NCBI GenBank assembly: GCA_021432635.1
Contig: MU270061.1
Span: forward strand, 472,589 to 536,588
Direction of reading: 5' to 3'
Origin: Thozetella sp. PMI_491
Taxonomy: Eukaryota; Ascomycota; Sordariomycetes; Chaetosphaeriales; Chaetosphaeriaceae
Length of the DNA: 64,000 bases
The translations under genes were made by a program, and so were the position numbers. Each line of letters starts with the position of its first letter. Position 1 is the first letter of the stretch. Shown here in pieces: positions 1 to 13,010 of this stretch. The notes beneath the pieces were generated by a model, which worked only from the letters and a program-made list of their open reading frames with translations, had not been told where the DNA came from and made no database searches.

Positions 1-752
1 GTGACCTGGGACGGCAGGATCGGCTTCGGGCCGGACGCTTCCCCGCCGGGGGTCAGTGGGGCGCCCGGTGGGATGCACTTGGGCTGCCTGAGGTGGGTGA
101 GCAGCCCGTTCCGAATGTCTTGGATCGTGTCGCAGAGCCCGTCCGAGCCAAAAACATGGTCGCGGATCCACTGCAGTCCGAGGTCGGAGATAGCCGAGAT
201 GCCAGAGGACGGCCCGGTGTACTCGTCGCCGTCCGGGGCCCTGATCCATATAGCTGGGTTCCTCGCCTCCAGGCACTCCACGTCGGTACCCTGGAATATC
301 TTGTCGAGCAGTGTCTCGGGGCAGCCGCCATCAGAGCTGGCCGGGCTCTGCAAGCTAGGGCTGGCATCATCACGCCGTGACTGCGGTACCAGCTCCATCA
401 CCCCCTCGTCATCCCCCCGACTGCCGGCACCATTCCTCTCACTCACCATCGCCGCCTGGGACTGTCGCCAAGGCCCGTTGTTGCAGCTGTTCTCCCCTGG
501 AGGCATGGATGGCGTGAGCATGTCAAGGGCCGTGTACGCGAAGGCATGATGCGGGTGGCCGCCGCCAGCAAGGCGGAACTGACCCAATCCGGCCAGCGAT
601 GGCTTGTTGGACACGATTCCCGCACCGGTGCAGCGGCGTATTCGTCGCTCGCCGGCGTACGTGCATCGGCTAGATCGCAGCTCGCAATTCTGGCACACGG
701 GTCGGGTCCGATCGCATTTGATTTTGCGTGCGCGACAGGTTTGGCAGGCCAT
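1..752 (-). CDS. Zn(II)2Cys6 transcription factor, 5' part (runs off left edge)
   Basis: The reverse strand is open from an ATG at 752-750 down to base 1 (250 codons, no stop), so the 3' end lies outside the window. Residues 3-30 form a binuclear zinc cluster with spacing C-x2-C-x6-C-x6-C-x2-C-x6-C (starts MACQTCRARKIKCDR), the DNA-binding domain of Gal4-type fungal regulators. It sits at the extreme N-terminus, as is usual. The rest that can be seen is Pro/Gly/Ser-rich linker without a recognisable domain; the regulatory domain would follow to the left. An in-frame stop lies upstream with no other ATG between, so this start is well fixed. No intron is needed in the visible part. By position it could regulate the FAA hydrolase/monooxygenase pair to its right, but that is only inference. 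Confidence 0.88.
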   Translation of the reverse strand, partial: MACQTCRARKIKCDRTRPVCQNCELRSSRCTYAGERRIRRCTGAGIVSNKPSLAGLGQFRLAGGGHPHHAFAYTALDMLTPSMPPGENSCNNGPWRQSQAAMVSERNGAGSRGDDEGVMELVPQSRRDDASPSLQSPASSDGGCPETLLDKIFQGTDVECLEARNPAIWIRAPDGDEYTGPSSGISAISDLGLQWIRDHVFGSDGLCDTIQDIRNGLLTHLRQPKCIPPGAPLTPGGEASGPKPILPSQV

Positions 753-822
753 CGTCGGGGCAGTCAATATGGATGGCAGAGGAAAGCGGGTTTTTACAAA
801 AGCATCTAGCTAGGTAAGGAGC

Positions 823-872
823 ACCTGTCTACCTACCTACCTGCCTACCTGCCTACCTACTTGCCTTACCTG
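823..872. repeat. CCTA/CCTG tetranucleotide microsatellite
   Basis: About twelve imperfect CTAC/CTGC units lie 70-120 bp upstream of the start codon of the left-edge zinc-cluster regulator, so within its promoter or 5' leader. Such repeats vary in length easily. Confidence 0.8.
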
Positions 873-2591
873 ACCGAGGAGCCTCGGGCCAGGGGCTAAC
901 TGCATTACTGCAGACATGGCCTGTCTTAGCTACCTTAGTGGCTGTGCGGGGTGTGGAGATGCGGGGTTGTAACGGCGTATCATCCATCATCCATATCTAA
1001 ACAGAAAGTCGGTAGCTATGTACCTTATCCAATTTGGCTAGGCGCCACAAGGCTAAGTCGGATACGTCGCTCGCTCGACGCTTAAAAATGGGGGGCACAA
1101 GTGACCCGATCTTAGCCGGAGGAGCACTGGAGCAGCAACTGCAGAACTGGAATAGGCGCATGGGCTCAGCGTGGCTCAGCGAGGATGGTCCTCGGCGAAA
1201 TCGATATGGATCTGAGAGATCAGTATACCTTAGATAGCTTTTGGTGCCAATGGAAGCTTCACAGCTCTTCCCCTAGATTTTTGGCCAAGATGACTGCCCA
1301 GTTTCTGGTCTTACCCTGCTACATCCATGATTTGGGAGCTGATGTGAAAGTCTAGGCACCTCGGCCATTGCATTCTTGCACGGTATTTCAATTAGCGCCC
1401 GAGACACAATGATGCTTCAAAGTCTTCCGATTGCAGGCCCAGTTACATTACATTCGAACATGAGCTACCATATGGGAGTCTGCAGCGCTCGACTGTGCCC
1501 GAGCTGGCGGGAATCCCGCCGCATCAGCTCAACAATATACTCACTTGACTACCGCGCGGACCTACTCGACCCCTTGGGATCGCCATTAATTGTCGCCTTC
1601 GCCTCGTTCAAGATCCTCCGTCAGCACTTGATGAGACTGACATGATTGCCCTTGCGGCACAACTGTGCACGTTCGCTGTATTCCGGCGTCGACAGTCTGC
1701 TGTAACAGGGGCAGGGCTGTGTAGACGATGCGCTGGTTGGGAGCCAGCGGGCCAACTTGAGACGCAAGAGCTCCACGCACACTTTTGTTTGGTGTTGAAG
1801 GCAGACCAGACCGCTTGAGTTCCACGAGATCGTTCTGGAGAACCAAGTCGTTCTGGGTAACGGGGGTCGCCTTCGAGAGCGTAGCGAGGCGCAGAACCTC
1901 GGAGTGACTGAGAGCTGCTTTGGGTGAGCTTGCATCCAATGGTAGTAGACTCAGGCTGCGGCGGTGTTAAGAAGCTTCCAAGCTCTTTTCCATATTCGGC
2001 TCCTCCGGCCCTACCAAAACCCGAACACGAGTCCAGAATCCCGACTCTTTGAGCCCGAGCCCGAGTATACCTCTGGACCCACATCTGAACCCGAACCCGA
2101 ACCCGTGCCGAACCCGGTTGCTCACCAGGTACCCCACACCATACGGCTTTGCCATCCCAAAAAATTGACGGGCTGGTCTCAATCTTGTTATGTGATTGGT
2201 ACAGTATGCTCGGGATGTACTCCGTACAGGCCCTCCAAGACGATAAACGTTGTATTGCCGAGGAAAATACGAACTTGGTAAGTGCAGCGACTATAGCCCC
2301 GCAGAGCACTCAAGCTACTATTGATACTTCTGAAGCAGGTGTACACTACGTCTCGGCTTTGGTCACATACTACTGGTAGGTATCTATGCTACAGTGAATT
2401 TTGGATCTGCCATTTGATGTGCACGCAAATCAGATCCGAGACCGGCGAAGCTAGAAAGCCACTCTACATCGCAGCAGAGCTTCTAGCAACGGCTACGTTG
2501 CGTTTCTTCTACACGTTATCTCGATATCAAGCTTGTCTGGGTAGGGAGACGAGACGTCAAGACAAGCTTATGCGTACAGAGTGAAAAGAAA
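873..2591. other. Gene-free spacer, 1.7 kb
   Basis: Only short open frames without domain, signal peptide or convincing splice structure are seen on either strand. It contains the hexamer tract listed at 2020-2117. The last 200 bp should hold the promoter of the FAA hydrolase gene. Confidence 0.6.
2020..2117. repeat. Degenerate GAACCC/GAGCCC hexamer tract
   Basis: Units of CCCGAA, CCCGAG and variants recur across about 100 bp (densest at 2050-2117). A shorter, similar patch of CCGAGCC/CCGAACC units occurs at about 6008-6054. No gene is associated with it. Confidence 0.6.
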
Positions 2592-3694
2592 ATGGCTCCG
2601 TTCAAGAGTGTCTTTCGTTTTCGCGACGAGGACGGACAAATCCAGTATGGCGAGGCAGGCGAGTCCCAGTTCCACACTGAGGAATCTCTGGTCGGTCGCG
2701 TTGTTGAAACATTCACTGGCAAGAACCCATGGGATGAAGACTTTGTGCTCAGTGGAGAGCGGCGAAAGGTTTCCGAGGTTCGAACACGATCCGAACGTTA
2801 CCCCTTTCGAATCTGGTCCAGTTCTGAGCGAGAAAATTGAAACAGGTTCTATGCCCCTTAGAGCAGACACCTCTTTTCCTGTGCGTAGGCCTGAACTACA
2901 AGCAACACGCGGGCGAGGCCAACGTACGTTCGATCATCTTGTCATCCCTGAGAAGGTCAACGCAACGCTCACACATTGCTAGACGGCTACTGGGGCCTAC
3001 CCAACCATCTTCACTAAACCTCCCGGTGCGTGTGATGCAGGCCCAGCCTTTTGAACTCGACTGCTAATCTACCCGGCAAGACGCACTTGCTGGGCCATTC
3101 GAGGATATCCCAATCCACCCCTCATGCGCTTCCATGGATTACGAGGTAGGCGCGAAAACGCCTCTTAACTTCTGCTGGGGTTTTCGCACGCTGATGCAAG
3201 TTTTGACGCCGCAGGCCGAGCTGTGCGTTGTGCTTGGGAAGGACTGCAAAAATCTCGGGCCCTCCGACGATGTTTACGAATACATACTAGGATATACGGC
3301 AGGTAATGACGTATCCTCGCGCTGGTGGCAAATGCCTGAGAGGTCGAACAACCAACATGCGGTCGCCAAGTCGTTTGACAAGTTTGCCCCGATCGGCCCG
3401 GTGCTCACGTCGACCGATGTCATACCAGACCCGGCAAGGCTTCGAATGGAGTGCTTCGTCAACGGCGACAAGAGGCAGTCAACCTTGATCGAAGACCAGA
3501 TTTTTGATATCCCCACCGTCATTCGACACCTGAGCCGGGGTGCCACACTGCGCAAAGGCATGGTTGTCATGACAGGCACGCCCAGTGGCGTGGCTGCCTT
3601 TATGACCCCTCCGGCTTGGCTCAAGAGTGGAGACGTCGTGGAAGTCAAGATTGACAAGATTGGGGCCATCAAGAACGTAATGAGGTTCGAGTGA
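2592..3694 (+). CDS. Fumarylacetoacetate hydrolase (FAH) family protein
   Basis: Five exons: 2592-2777, 2846-2923, 2983-3025, 3081-3145 and 3215-3694, all joining in frame to 283 aa. This is the usual size of single-domain FAH-fold enzymes (fumarylpyruvate hydrolases, oxaloacetate decarboxylases, ureidoglycolate lyase-like). Typical pieces in order are VGLNYKQHAGEA (start of the FAH domain), the TIFTKPP loop, an E-x-ELCVVLGK metal-binding segment in which the key Glu spans exons 4-5, the GYTAGNDVSSR motif, KSFDKFAPIGP, and MTGTPSGV near the C-terminus. The metal-binding Glu/Asp set therefore looks complete. The family cleaves or decarboxylates acylpyruvates formed after ring opening of aromatics. 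The gene is convergent with the FAD monooxygenase, 230 bp from its end. The first donor could also be at 2769, which would remove three codons. Substrate unknown. Confidence 0.9.
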
Positions 3695-3923
3695 AGTGGC
3701 TGAGCATGTCGTTCGTGTTCTGTATACAATTTTTATATAGCACTTAATGCTTCATGGAGTGACAGAGAAATTTTCCAACCTACGCTTCTCATTTGAATAT
3801 GCTAAAACTTCATTAAGCTTATAAATTCACAGTATCGTGAGCTAGAAGCCAGCTATATTGACTCAAACCCAGCTAATATGGTCCCTCCATTCAGTGCTAT
3901 TCGAACAAGAAATAAAGCCCTTC

Positions 3924-5819
<1,896 letters not shown>

Positions 5820-6419
5820 GCTGATCGCTGCCGGGCCGAGGACTTTGTTTACAATGAGGGATTCGCACAAGGGCCGCGACGGGCAATTTCTACTCGACAA
5901 GAAGAACCAGTCACGAGACACCCTGCTTTGACGTCTCTTGCTAGTGCTTTAGGCGGTCTTTTTCTTGGAGTAACCATCTGCAATTCCTAGTATTGCCAAT
6001 TTGGTCCGAAGCCGAGCCCCACTTTCTTCCCCGAGCCGAACCCGCCGAAGCCGTGGTCTAAGACCATCATCAGCCCCAATGGCACGCTTTAGGCAGACTC
6101 ACTGTTCTCTACGTGTGACTAAAGTGGGTCGTCGCGAGAGGAGGTGGGAAGAGGGGTCTCAGGGGTTTTCAGTAGTGAGGAAGGAGAACCTTGTCGTCGG
6201 CAAGCCCCCCGGCGGCCACCTCTCCGTGCTGCCTCCTGCAGACTCGCCACGGCGCAACCATCCGCACTGGGGAGCAGATTGAGACTAACATTGACACCCG
6301 AGATAGTCATGAAGCAAATTTTACAGGTAGCAGCAAGGCTTTATGGCCTCCAGCAATTTGTGCAGCTAACCAAAGAGTGAAAACTAGAATCTATTTAAGC
6401 TGAGGGAGGTAGCAATTGG
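5820..6419. other. Spacer, promoter side of the FAD monooxygenase
   Basis: About 600 bp without a supportable gene. A patch of CCGAGCC/CCGAACC units at 6008-6054 resembles the hexamer tract at 2020-2117. Confidence 0.5.
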
Positions 6420-9324
6420 TTAGTATATATAAATATTCGCGGAAAACTGCGTGATATGATTCTTCATGCACTTCCAGCATACTAATGGCGGACAGAGTGT
6501 TATTCTCTTAATCTTTCCATGACTCTTTTCGGCATATTGAGCTAAATATGCAGTTGTCGCCAAACGAGCCAGCCAGTTTCCATTAGCTCGAACAACAGCA
6601 TTTCCGGCATGAAATTCGCGGAGCTCGTCCCAAGACTCAATAGATGTCATTTGGATATCTGGGGGCTCCGGCACCGAATGATTGCAAGGGGACTGCTGCG
6701 GCAGCTGGTAGATGGTCGGGCTCTGCAAAGCCGGGATCACGTCGACGTCCCCGATCCATGTCCCCCTCTCGCGTATCGAGATGACAGATTCCATCAGGAC
6801 CAGTTGCACATCTTGGTTTCCCCTAGGACTGAAACCCTCTAGAGGTCTCTCCCAGTTCGTGAATGACAGATGCATTGAGGTGTCGTGGAAAAGATTGGCT
6901 GCCGAGCCGTCAAACTTCTGCGGGTCGGCGACTCTCCAGAAGGTATTGTCTCGCGGCGGCAATATAGGATTCTCAACTGAAAAGAACATGACAAAGCCTG
7001 GTCTTCCAATGTTGCCTAAAATACGAGTGAAGTTCTTATTTCCTGGGCTGATCGGATCACATAGCATCTTCCGCATCGGGTTAGCCCTCTGCCCTTAACG
7101 TGTGAAGATCGGGACATACCTTTTCGGGAACGAAGATGGAGTCGCCAACAGACATCCCAATAATATTGTGGGGAATCGTATCATAAGGGATGTCGTGACC
7201 GGCCACCAAGTATGAAAGAATGGATATCGTTCGGCTGGGAGTAAAAATATGCTGTTGTGCGTTATCTCGTTGCACGCTCTGAGAGGACGAAAAGCCTAGC
7301 TTCGCCATACAATCGGCGTGTATCATCGGTTTCTCGAGGGTCTGCACCTGAACAATAGGTCCCGATATAGTCCGAAAGGCAACCATACTAGCAGTAGCAA
7401 GGCACTGTAGGGTAAGGATAACAGCGTCTTTAATTTCAAACATGAAACTCTCGGGAGATAGGAGATCATGCTGTAGACACCACAGTAAATCTTTTTCGGT
7501 AATCTTTGGATTACTTAGAAGACTACTGTCCCTGTGGACATAAATCGCGGCCTGTTCCCAATCCCCATACCAAAAATTCAGAACGGATTTCTCGCTGTGC
7601 TGAGTTTGGTCGGTACAGGTGATTTTCGGCTCTGGAGATGCAATATATCTGTCATTAGGAAGAAGGATTTCTCCCGGTACTCTCATCCCCGTGAGCTCGA
7701 GATGAAGCCAGCGAAGATGAGAGGCAACCGCTCTTTTCGCAGCATGCACTGGACTACTGGAATTGCTCCGGAAGACTGTGGCAAAGTTGACAGTTTCGAC
7801 GCCTATCCCGGGCTTATCGATATACTGAATGACGCAGGCGTGTCGGTCCAGACCGTCGACTTTCGCCGCCATTCGCCGAAGAAATTGGATCCTCCCTTCG
7901 GCATTCCGCATAGCTTTCAGCAAGTCGCCGGCTCTCTTCAGCCCGAAATATGGCGAGGAAAACATTTTGGTTGATCCGGTATCGTGTGACAGGAGAGGAA
8001 TAAACTGGGGTCGATTTCTTCCAAGGTTAACGAAGCGTAGTGACGCGTTTGGGCTTTTGCTAAATGCCTCGGCAGCCTCCGCCAGCAACCGCAAACCCTC
8101 AACCTTTTGTTGAAGGCCGACTATCCTCTCACCATTTTTAGTTATACCTGAACTCTTTATGGCGTTCCGCGATAGCAGCTCAATGAATTCAATGGCTTCT
8201 GAGGTTTCTGTCTGGCCAATCGGGATATCCCATTGAGCGAGTATACAGCCGAGCGTGACTAGCATCAATTCCTTGAAGGTGATGCGCGTGTCGTCTGTCT
8301 TGAAACTTCCCTGTCTAGGGACAGCCTGTCCGTAGTAATTTAGCTGGGCCAAGGAGAGGGACCAAGAGACGCCGCTGCTTGGTGTGGTAGCAGAAGGAGA
8401 GCAGCCAAGTGAAAGGACTCCCCCAGGGGCTACAAGTGGATCCTTCATGTAGATATCGACATTCCGACTCCCAAAGACACTAATGTCGGGATAGATGTGC
8501 CAGGCGGCAAGACCGAGAATGGCTGTCCCATCTTGAACTTCTTGAGGAACCCCTGAGACAAGCCACTCCATTGTTTTGAGGGTTTTCTTCCATGCATCGA
8601 CAACGCCGAGATAGACGGTGGTCTCTGATCCTATCGAGAGCTTAATATTCTTGAGAATAAGACGCAGCTGGGTTTGCTGTTTTCTCATGACGGCATCGGC
8701 AGTCTGGAGCCAAGCTCGAGCGCTGGAATCCCATTCTGCAAGTTGAGCTCTCTTAATCTCCTGCTGGGCGGCAGCAGCCGCCACGGAAAATGGTATTCTT
8801 TCATCCCGCTCCCAGCTCAGGGTCACTGCCTTTCTGCGTTCTTCTACCAACTCAGCCCAAATGGAAGTAGCTTCCGCTGCATCGAATAATGCTGCCAGGA
8901 CACAGGCTAACAAATGAATGTGGATGGCACCAGTCCCTATGCCGTCCGATGAGGTGGCCGCCGCCCAGATAGAGGTCGCATCAACGCCTGCGTAAGGCCC
9001 GAAGAGAGATGTGAAGTACTCTTTTGACTCTCGATCCGTGGCTTGCTTGGAGATCTCCGAAACTCTTTCGCCGTACGCTTTGATGAGATTTGGAGTATCC
9101 GGGCAAACCCCTTCGAAAAGTGCAGCAAGACGACGGGCAGTGACATGGCTTCTCCCATGCTCAGCATCTTGCTTACGGCTTGTCGACAGTATCTTGCCAA
9201 TCGGTTGATACTCCTTTGGCGCTTCGTACTTTACTAGGCAAAAGTCAAAGTTGAGATTCGCAGCTGCGAAGGTGACCTCGTTTGTGGCCTGTGCAAGCGA
9301 AGCTTGAAGTTTTGCGATCGACAT
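6420..9324 (-). CDS. Uncharacterised fungal protein, 950 aa
   Basis: Two exons (9324-7120 and 7067-6420) with a 52-nt intron (GTATGT donor) join in frame to 950 aa. I recognise no catalytic domain, signal peptide or transmembrane helix. Segments such as KYEAPKEYQPIG and HVTARRLAALFE near the N-terminus, and RILGNIGRPG, LHLSFTNWERPL and a C-terminal CPPLVCWKC, resemble what I remember as a Pezizomycotina-restricted family of conserved hypothetical proteins. That recollection cannot be checked here. The paired cysteines of the CPPxxCWKC tail could bind metal, but only that one cluster is visible. The protein looks intact: no internal stops, coherent exon phases, balanced composition. Neighbours are a catabolic pair on the left and degraded genes on the right, so context gives no clear role. 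Confidence 0.82.
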
Positions 9325-9916
9325 GGCCGGTCAAATGTCAAGTGATTAGCCGGAAAAGTGAGAAATGGGCGAGGGTACTGGGCAGTATAATGAGCTTGAG
9401 AAGCGCGTGCTTTATCAAGGAGAGGCCGCCGCCTTGGAACACGGCTCATCAGGCAACAAAAATAAGGCCGTCACAGCCAATTTCCAGGGATACGTCCAAT
9501 CAATAGTTTCGTTTGATGAGGCAACCGTACATGTGCATAATTCGCGCAAACTATCCGCAGCATTTGCCTTACCCACACGGCACACTTGGCAACATATCTG
9601 CCAGAAAGCAGCCAATCACAAATATGATACGTCTGCCGGCGCGGTATGTCATCTCGCCGGTTAAGAATAAGAAACAGGGTTACATTGTAGTAGAAAAGTG
9701 CTATATATCAAATGATTTAGAGATCTACAGCTACCTCGATTATAAGGCTTCAACATTTAGCTTAGTTGTTGGGCCGCTGTTCAATATGGGTTATAGACTT
9801 TTGGATACCTTTTGCTATATTTGCTTGATTGCAATAAGGATGATTCTGTTTCTGTTTATGGGGCACGCTGCGTGGCTTGCTGTGTAGATCTTGCATATTA
9901 TTCAATCCTACTTGTC
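9325..9916. other. Spacer with no gene seen
   Basis: AT-richer sequence between the 950-aa gene and the SDR relic. Open frames are short and featureless. Confidence 0.5.
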
Positions 9917-10797
9917 TCAAATAGAACGATCGCCGTCAGCTTCTAAAATAGCCCTAGTAATAAATGAAGCGTCGTCGCTTGCTAGGAACGCTGCGGTACT
10001 TGCAATGTCTGTGACATCTACTAGTCAACCTAATGGGACGTTTGACACGAACTTAGCATGGTTCTATGGTGTGTCAGGTAGACCTACGCCGACCTCGAAT
10101 AAGCCGGTATTTCCTGCGAGCAACGGCGCAATAGCATTGACACGGATATTCAGAAGACCAAGCTCGGCGGCTAACCCTTTAGTTACCTTGGAGAAAGAGT
10201 TAGTAACGTGCTGCATCGATAAAGGGCTCATGGGAGGCTACCGTATTAATAGCTGCCTTGCTAGCACAATACCAAACCAGATCTGAAAGCTTCGTGAAAC
10301 TTGGGATATCGGGATGAGTACAAATTCTAAACTTACTAGGTCGTGGTCTAATGCTGCTGATAGAAGATATTTTGACAATAGAACCTCTACCACACTTTTC
10401 CACGGCAGGAACAGCAGCCTGAATAGACAGGAAGTTGCTCTTGACATTGACACTGAAGAGGCGCTCGAACTCCTCAAAGGGGACATTAAACGCCGGCTGT
10501 TGAGAATGCGTCAGTAATAATGCCTTCACAAGGCATCACGTTCACTCTTCGATATACGAGAGTGCCGTGCGGGACATCCACAACATTGTGCTTCAGGCAG
10601 CCAATCGACACAGCCAGCCAGGGCGGTACTTAGAAGCTCGCACGCACCTTAGCCGGGCAGTTGACGCCAGAATTGTTGATGACAATGTCGAGTCTTTTCC
10701 CTGCTTTGACGGCCTCGGCGACGGCATCTCTCCAATCCTCCGAACTAGGCACATCCATCTTTATAGCCATTACCCTTCCATCGGCCCGGTCGGTTCA
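9917..10797 (-). pseudogene. Short-chain dehydrogenase/reductase relic, 5'-truncated
   Basis: Reverse-strand fragments align in order with a classical SDR. First comes a strand ending in RVMAIKMDVPSSEDW and RLDIVINNSGV (the NNAG-like motif), near 10797-10650. A probable intron follows (GTGCGT donor near 10649, CTCAACAG acceptor near 10498). Then come FNVPFEEFERLFSVNVKSNF, the catalytic-Ser strand GRGSIVKISSISS, the active-site YCASKAA, LAAELGLLNIRVNAI, and a C-terminal ASFITRAILEADGDRSI ending at 9917-9919. The N-terminal TGxxxGxG cofactor motif is missing because the homology stops abruptly at about 10797. Inside the C-terminal part, TAG and TGA stops sit where CAG and CGA would be expected. 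The gene cannot make a working enzyme. Its former neighbour is the ligase relic, divergent and abutting. Confidence 0.85.
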
Positions 10798-11720
10798 ATC
10801 TCAAGTCTCGTGAAATGGTGGGCAGCGGCTCTGCGCCCCCAAATATTGAAGTTGCCCGCAGAATGGAAAAGATATTCCTGAAGCCCGGCGTGCAAATTAA
10901 ACAAGGCTGGGGCATGACAGAGACGACCTGTAATGTGACTGGATTTTCTCCTGACGACTTGGATAATGGTAGCTCAATCGGTTGGCCGAACCCTAGCTGC
11001 TCGACCCGAATCGTCCCCGTTCCCGACCGTGACTTCGGCGCCCTTGAGCCCGAGAAGCAAGCGTTGGTGGGAGAGATATGGGTGTTGGGGCCGAACATCA
11101 TGAAGGGATACGGAGAAAACCACGGGAGACATCTGAGACGGTCATAGAAGAGGAAGGTATCTGATGGCTACGCACGGGCGACATCGGCTATGCTGACAAC
11201 CGAGGCTGCCTGTACATTGGAGATAGGATCAAAGGATGGCAGCCCTTCCTCCCCTTGGGCCTGGCTCAAAGTGTTATCGCACTGACTCGAATAATCCTGA
11301 AGGACTTGATCAAGGTGAAAGGCCTCCAAGTGTCTCCTGCAGAGCTGGAACAGGCCCTTTTAGGCCCATCGAGGTGTGCTTGAGGCGGCCGTTGTGGCGA
11401 GCAAGGCGTAAGTGAGAAAATTACCAAACGAGTCAACAACGAGACCTAACGATAGTATCATAGGGATAGCAGAGAGCACCCAAGAGCATTCGTTGTCAGA
11501 ACCCTGAAGTCTCCTGCGACAGTGGATGCTCTAGATCAGCTTGTTAGATCTCAATTTGCGCGACAAAAGTGGCTCGCCGGTGGAATATATTTCATCGACT
11601 CGTTACCCCGGACAGGCAGTGGCAAGGTCATGAAAAGGACACTCCCGAACCCCCAAAGAAGACATCCAAGCTTTAAGAAACTCAGCTGTACCCGCTCACC
11701 GACGACGCGAGTCTACGGAA
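10796..11720 (+). pseudogene. Acyl-CoA / 4-coumarate-CoA ligase-like (ANL superfamily) relic, 5'-truncated
   Basis: Only the C-terminal 40-50% of an adenylate-forming enzyme remains. Visible in order are VGSGSAPP, IKQGWGMTETT (A5-type motif), [41 protein letters not shown] (A7/A8), [30 protein letters not shown], and LPRTGSGKVMKR with the catalytic A10 lysine. The reading frame is broken by a stop at about 11151, an insertion near 11236-11300, a frameshift near 11370 and another after 11640. The N-terminal domain with the P-loop-like AMP motif is absent. Homology begins right at the SDR relic's truncation point. In life the enzyme would have activated an aryl or fatty acid as its CoA thioester. 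Confidence 0.85.
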
Positions 11721-12507
11721 GTCAGGACCACAGGGAAGGTCTCTCAAGGAACACCCACGGATACTAGGTATCTACCGAGTTTACCTAATCGTGTAACTAA
11801 CGTATACTCAACACGCTGTTGATACCATATACTAAACATCAACTCCGGAAAGTAGTTCTTAAAAGGGTGATGGGATTGTCTATTTCCGAGCGGCCGGGTT
11901 AAGTAACACGGCGGTATGACTTGATTAGAAATAGCTCTCGGCACAACTATCGGCCACAACTGTTAACCCTAGTTACACCATTTGATGTGTTTCGGGTCAA
12001 ATTACCCCGTCGAGTATGCAATGAGACTTGCTGTGCTGTCAGCTGCAGTTCAGAAAAGAAATCCTACGTCGCCAGTTAGCTCTCCTGGCACTATCTTCTC
12101 AAGACACACGTAAGAGGCACCTGCTGTCAGCCAATTAAACCCAAGTCGTTATTTTATGATACAAATGCGTTGATTCCATATAAGGCAAGATATTCCCATC
12201 GGGTTCTACGGTAACTAGTATCCCGAACACCAGGCAGGAGCAAGCAGGTTTTTCTCGCCGGCCGGCCGTGAGATTGGTATTAGGATAGCATTAGTTATCC
12301 CGTCTTGGGTAAGATCCGTGACCGGAAGCAGGACTGCACATATATTTCTCAAAGGAGCCATGGCAGACACAGAGAACCTTCAGATTTGAAATTTATAAAG
12401 GCAGGTATAAACCGCCAGAAGAACCCAGAAGAACTAACATGCGCAGTCCTCCTCGGTTGCCAACCAACCCGCATTCACATATACACGAACTATCACAGGA
12501 CACCAAA
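11721..12507. other. Spacer; promoter region of the small secreted protein
   Basis: No gene seen. A TATA-like GGTATAAACC lies about 105 bp before the ATG at 12508, and the 40 bp before the ATG are A/C-rich, as in fungal 5' leaders. Confidence 0.5.
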
Positions 12508-13010
12508 ATGAAAAGCATCATAACCGCCCTAGCATTCATTGCTTCAACGGCATTTTACCAGGTATGCGCGATATAGGGTGACAGACACTGTAGGGAATAG
12601 GACTCGACGGATTCTAAGACGTGGAAAGCAGTTCGCGGCGGCCGACGTAGTAATGGTGTTTACCACTCCAGCTGGGGACTCCGTGACATCTCCAATCATT
12701 GACACGAACCAGCCATTAGATATAAGTGCGCTCACAGAATCCGAATATTCTTTCTATACCGTCTCTAACATATGGTGGCATCATAGATTCTAGCAGTCAT
12801 TCGAATCTCTTGAACGTCACCACGGCGCGAATTCTGGCCGGCGAGGATGTTCAGTTCTGCGCGTACTTTGAGGGATTCTGCTCTAGCCCCTCTAACACAC
12901 CGTTTGGGAGAGATACCGTAACTCTCAAGCCTCATACGAACCCGCAGGCGTGTCTAATGTGCTTCGAGCAAGTGGTTGTGGAACAGGCAAAGGCTGCCGG
13001 GCTGATCTAA
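12508..13010 (+). CDS. Small secreted cysteine-containing protein, 124 aa
   Basis: Three exons (12508-12561, 12629-12725, 12787-13010) join in frame to 124 aa. The N-terminus (MKSIITALAFIASTAFYQ, then QFAAA) is a typical secretion signal: one Lys, a hydrophobic core and small residues before the cut. The mature part has four cysteines in two close pairs (CAYFEGFC and CLMC), a pattern that allows two disulfides. No transmembrane segment or GPI-like tail is present and I recognise no family. Size, secretion signal, cysteines and a gene-poor position next to pseudogenes make it an effector-type or surface-protein candidate. Support rests on the coherent splice phases and the signal peptide, so the intron model is likely but unproven. 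Confidence 0.72.

Noticed and set aside
1-549. 182-codon plus-strand open frame at the left edge
   Set aside because: It is antisense to the zinc-cluster regulator, whose reverse-strand translation has a perfect Zn2Cys6 motif; the plus frame has no motif.
826-872. Regular short repeats considered as a CRISPR-like or telomere-like array
   Set aside because: Four-base units without spacers and not TTAGGG; a simple microsatellite in a eukaryotic genome.
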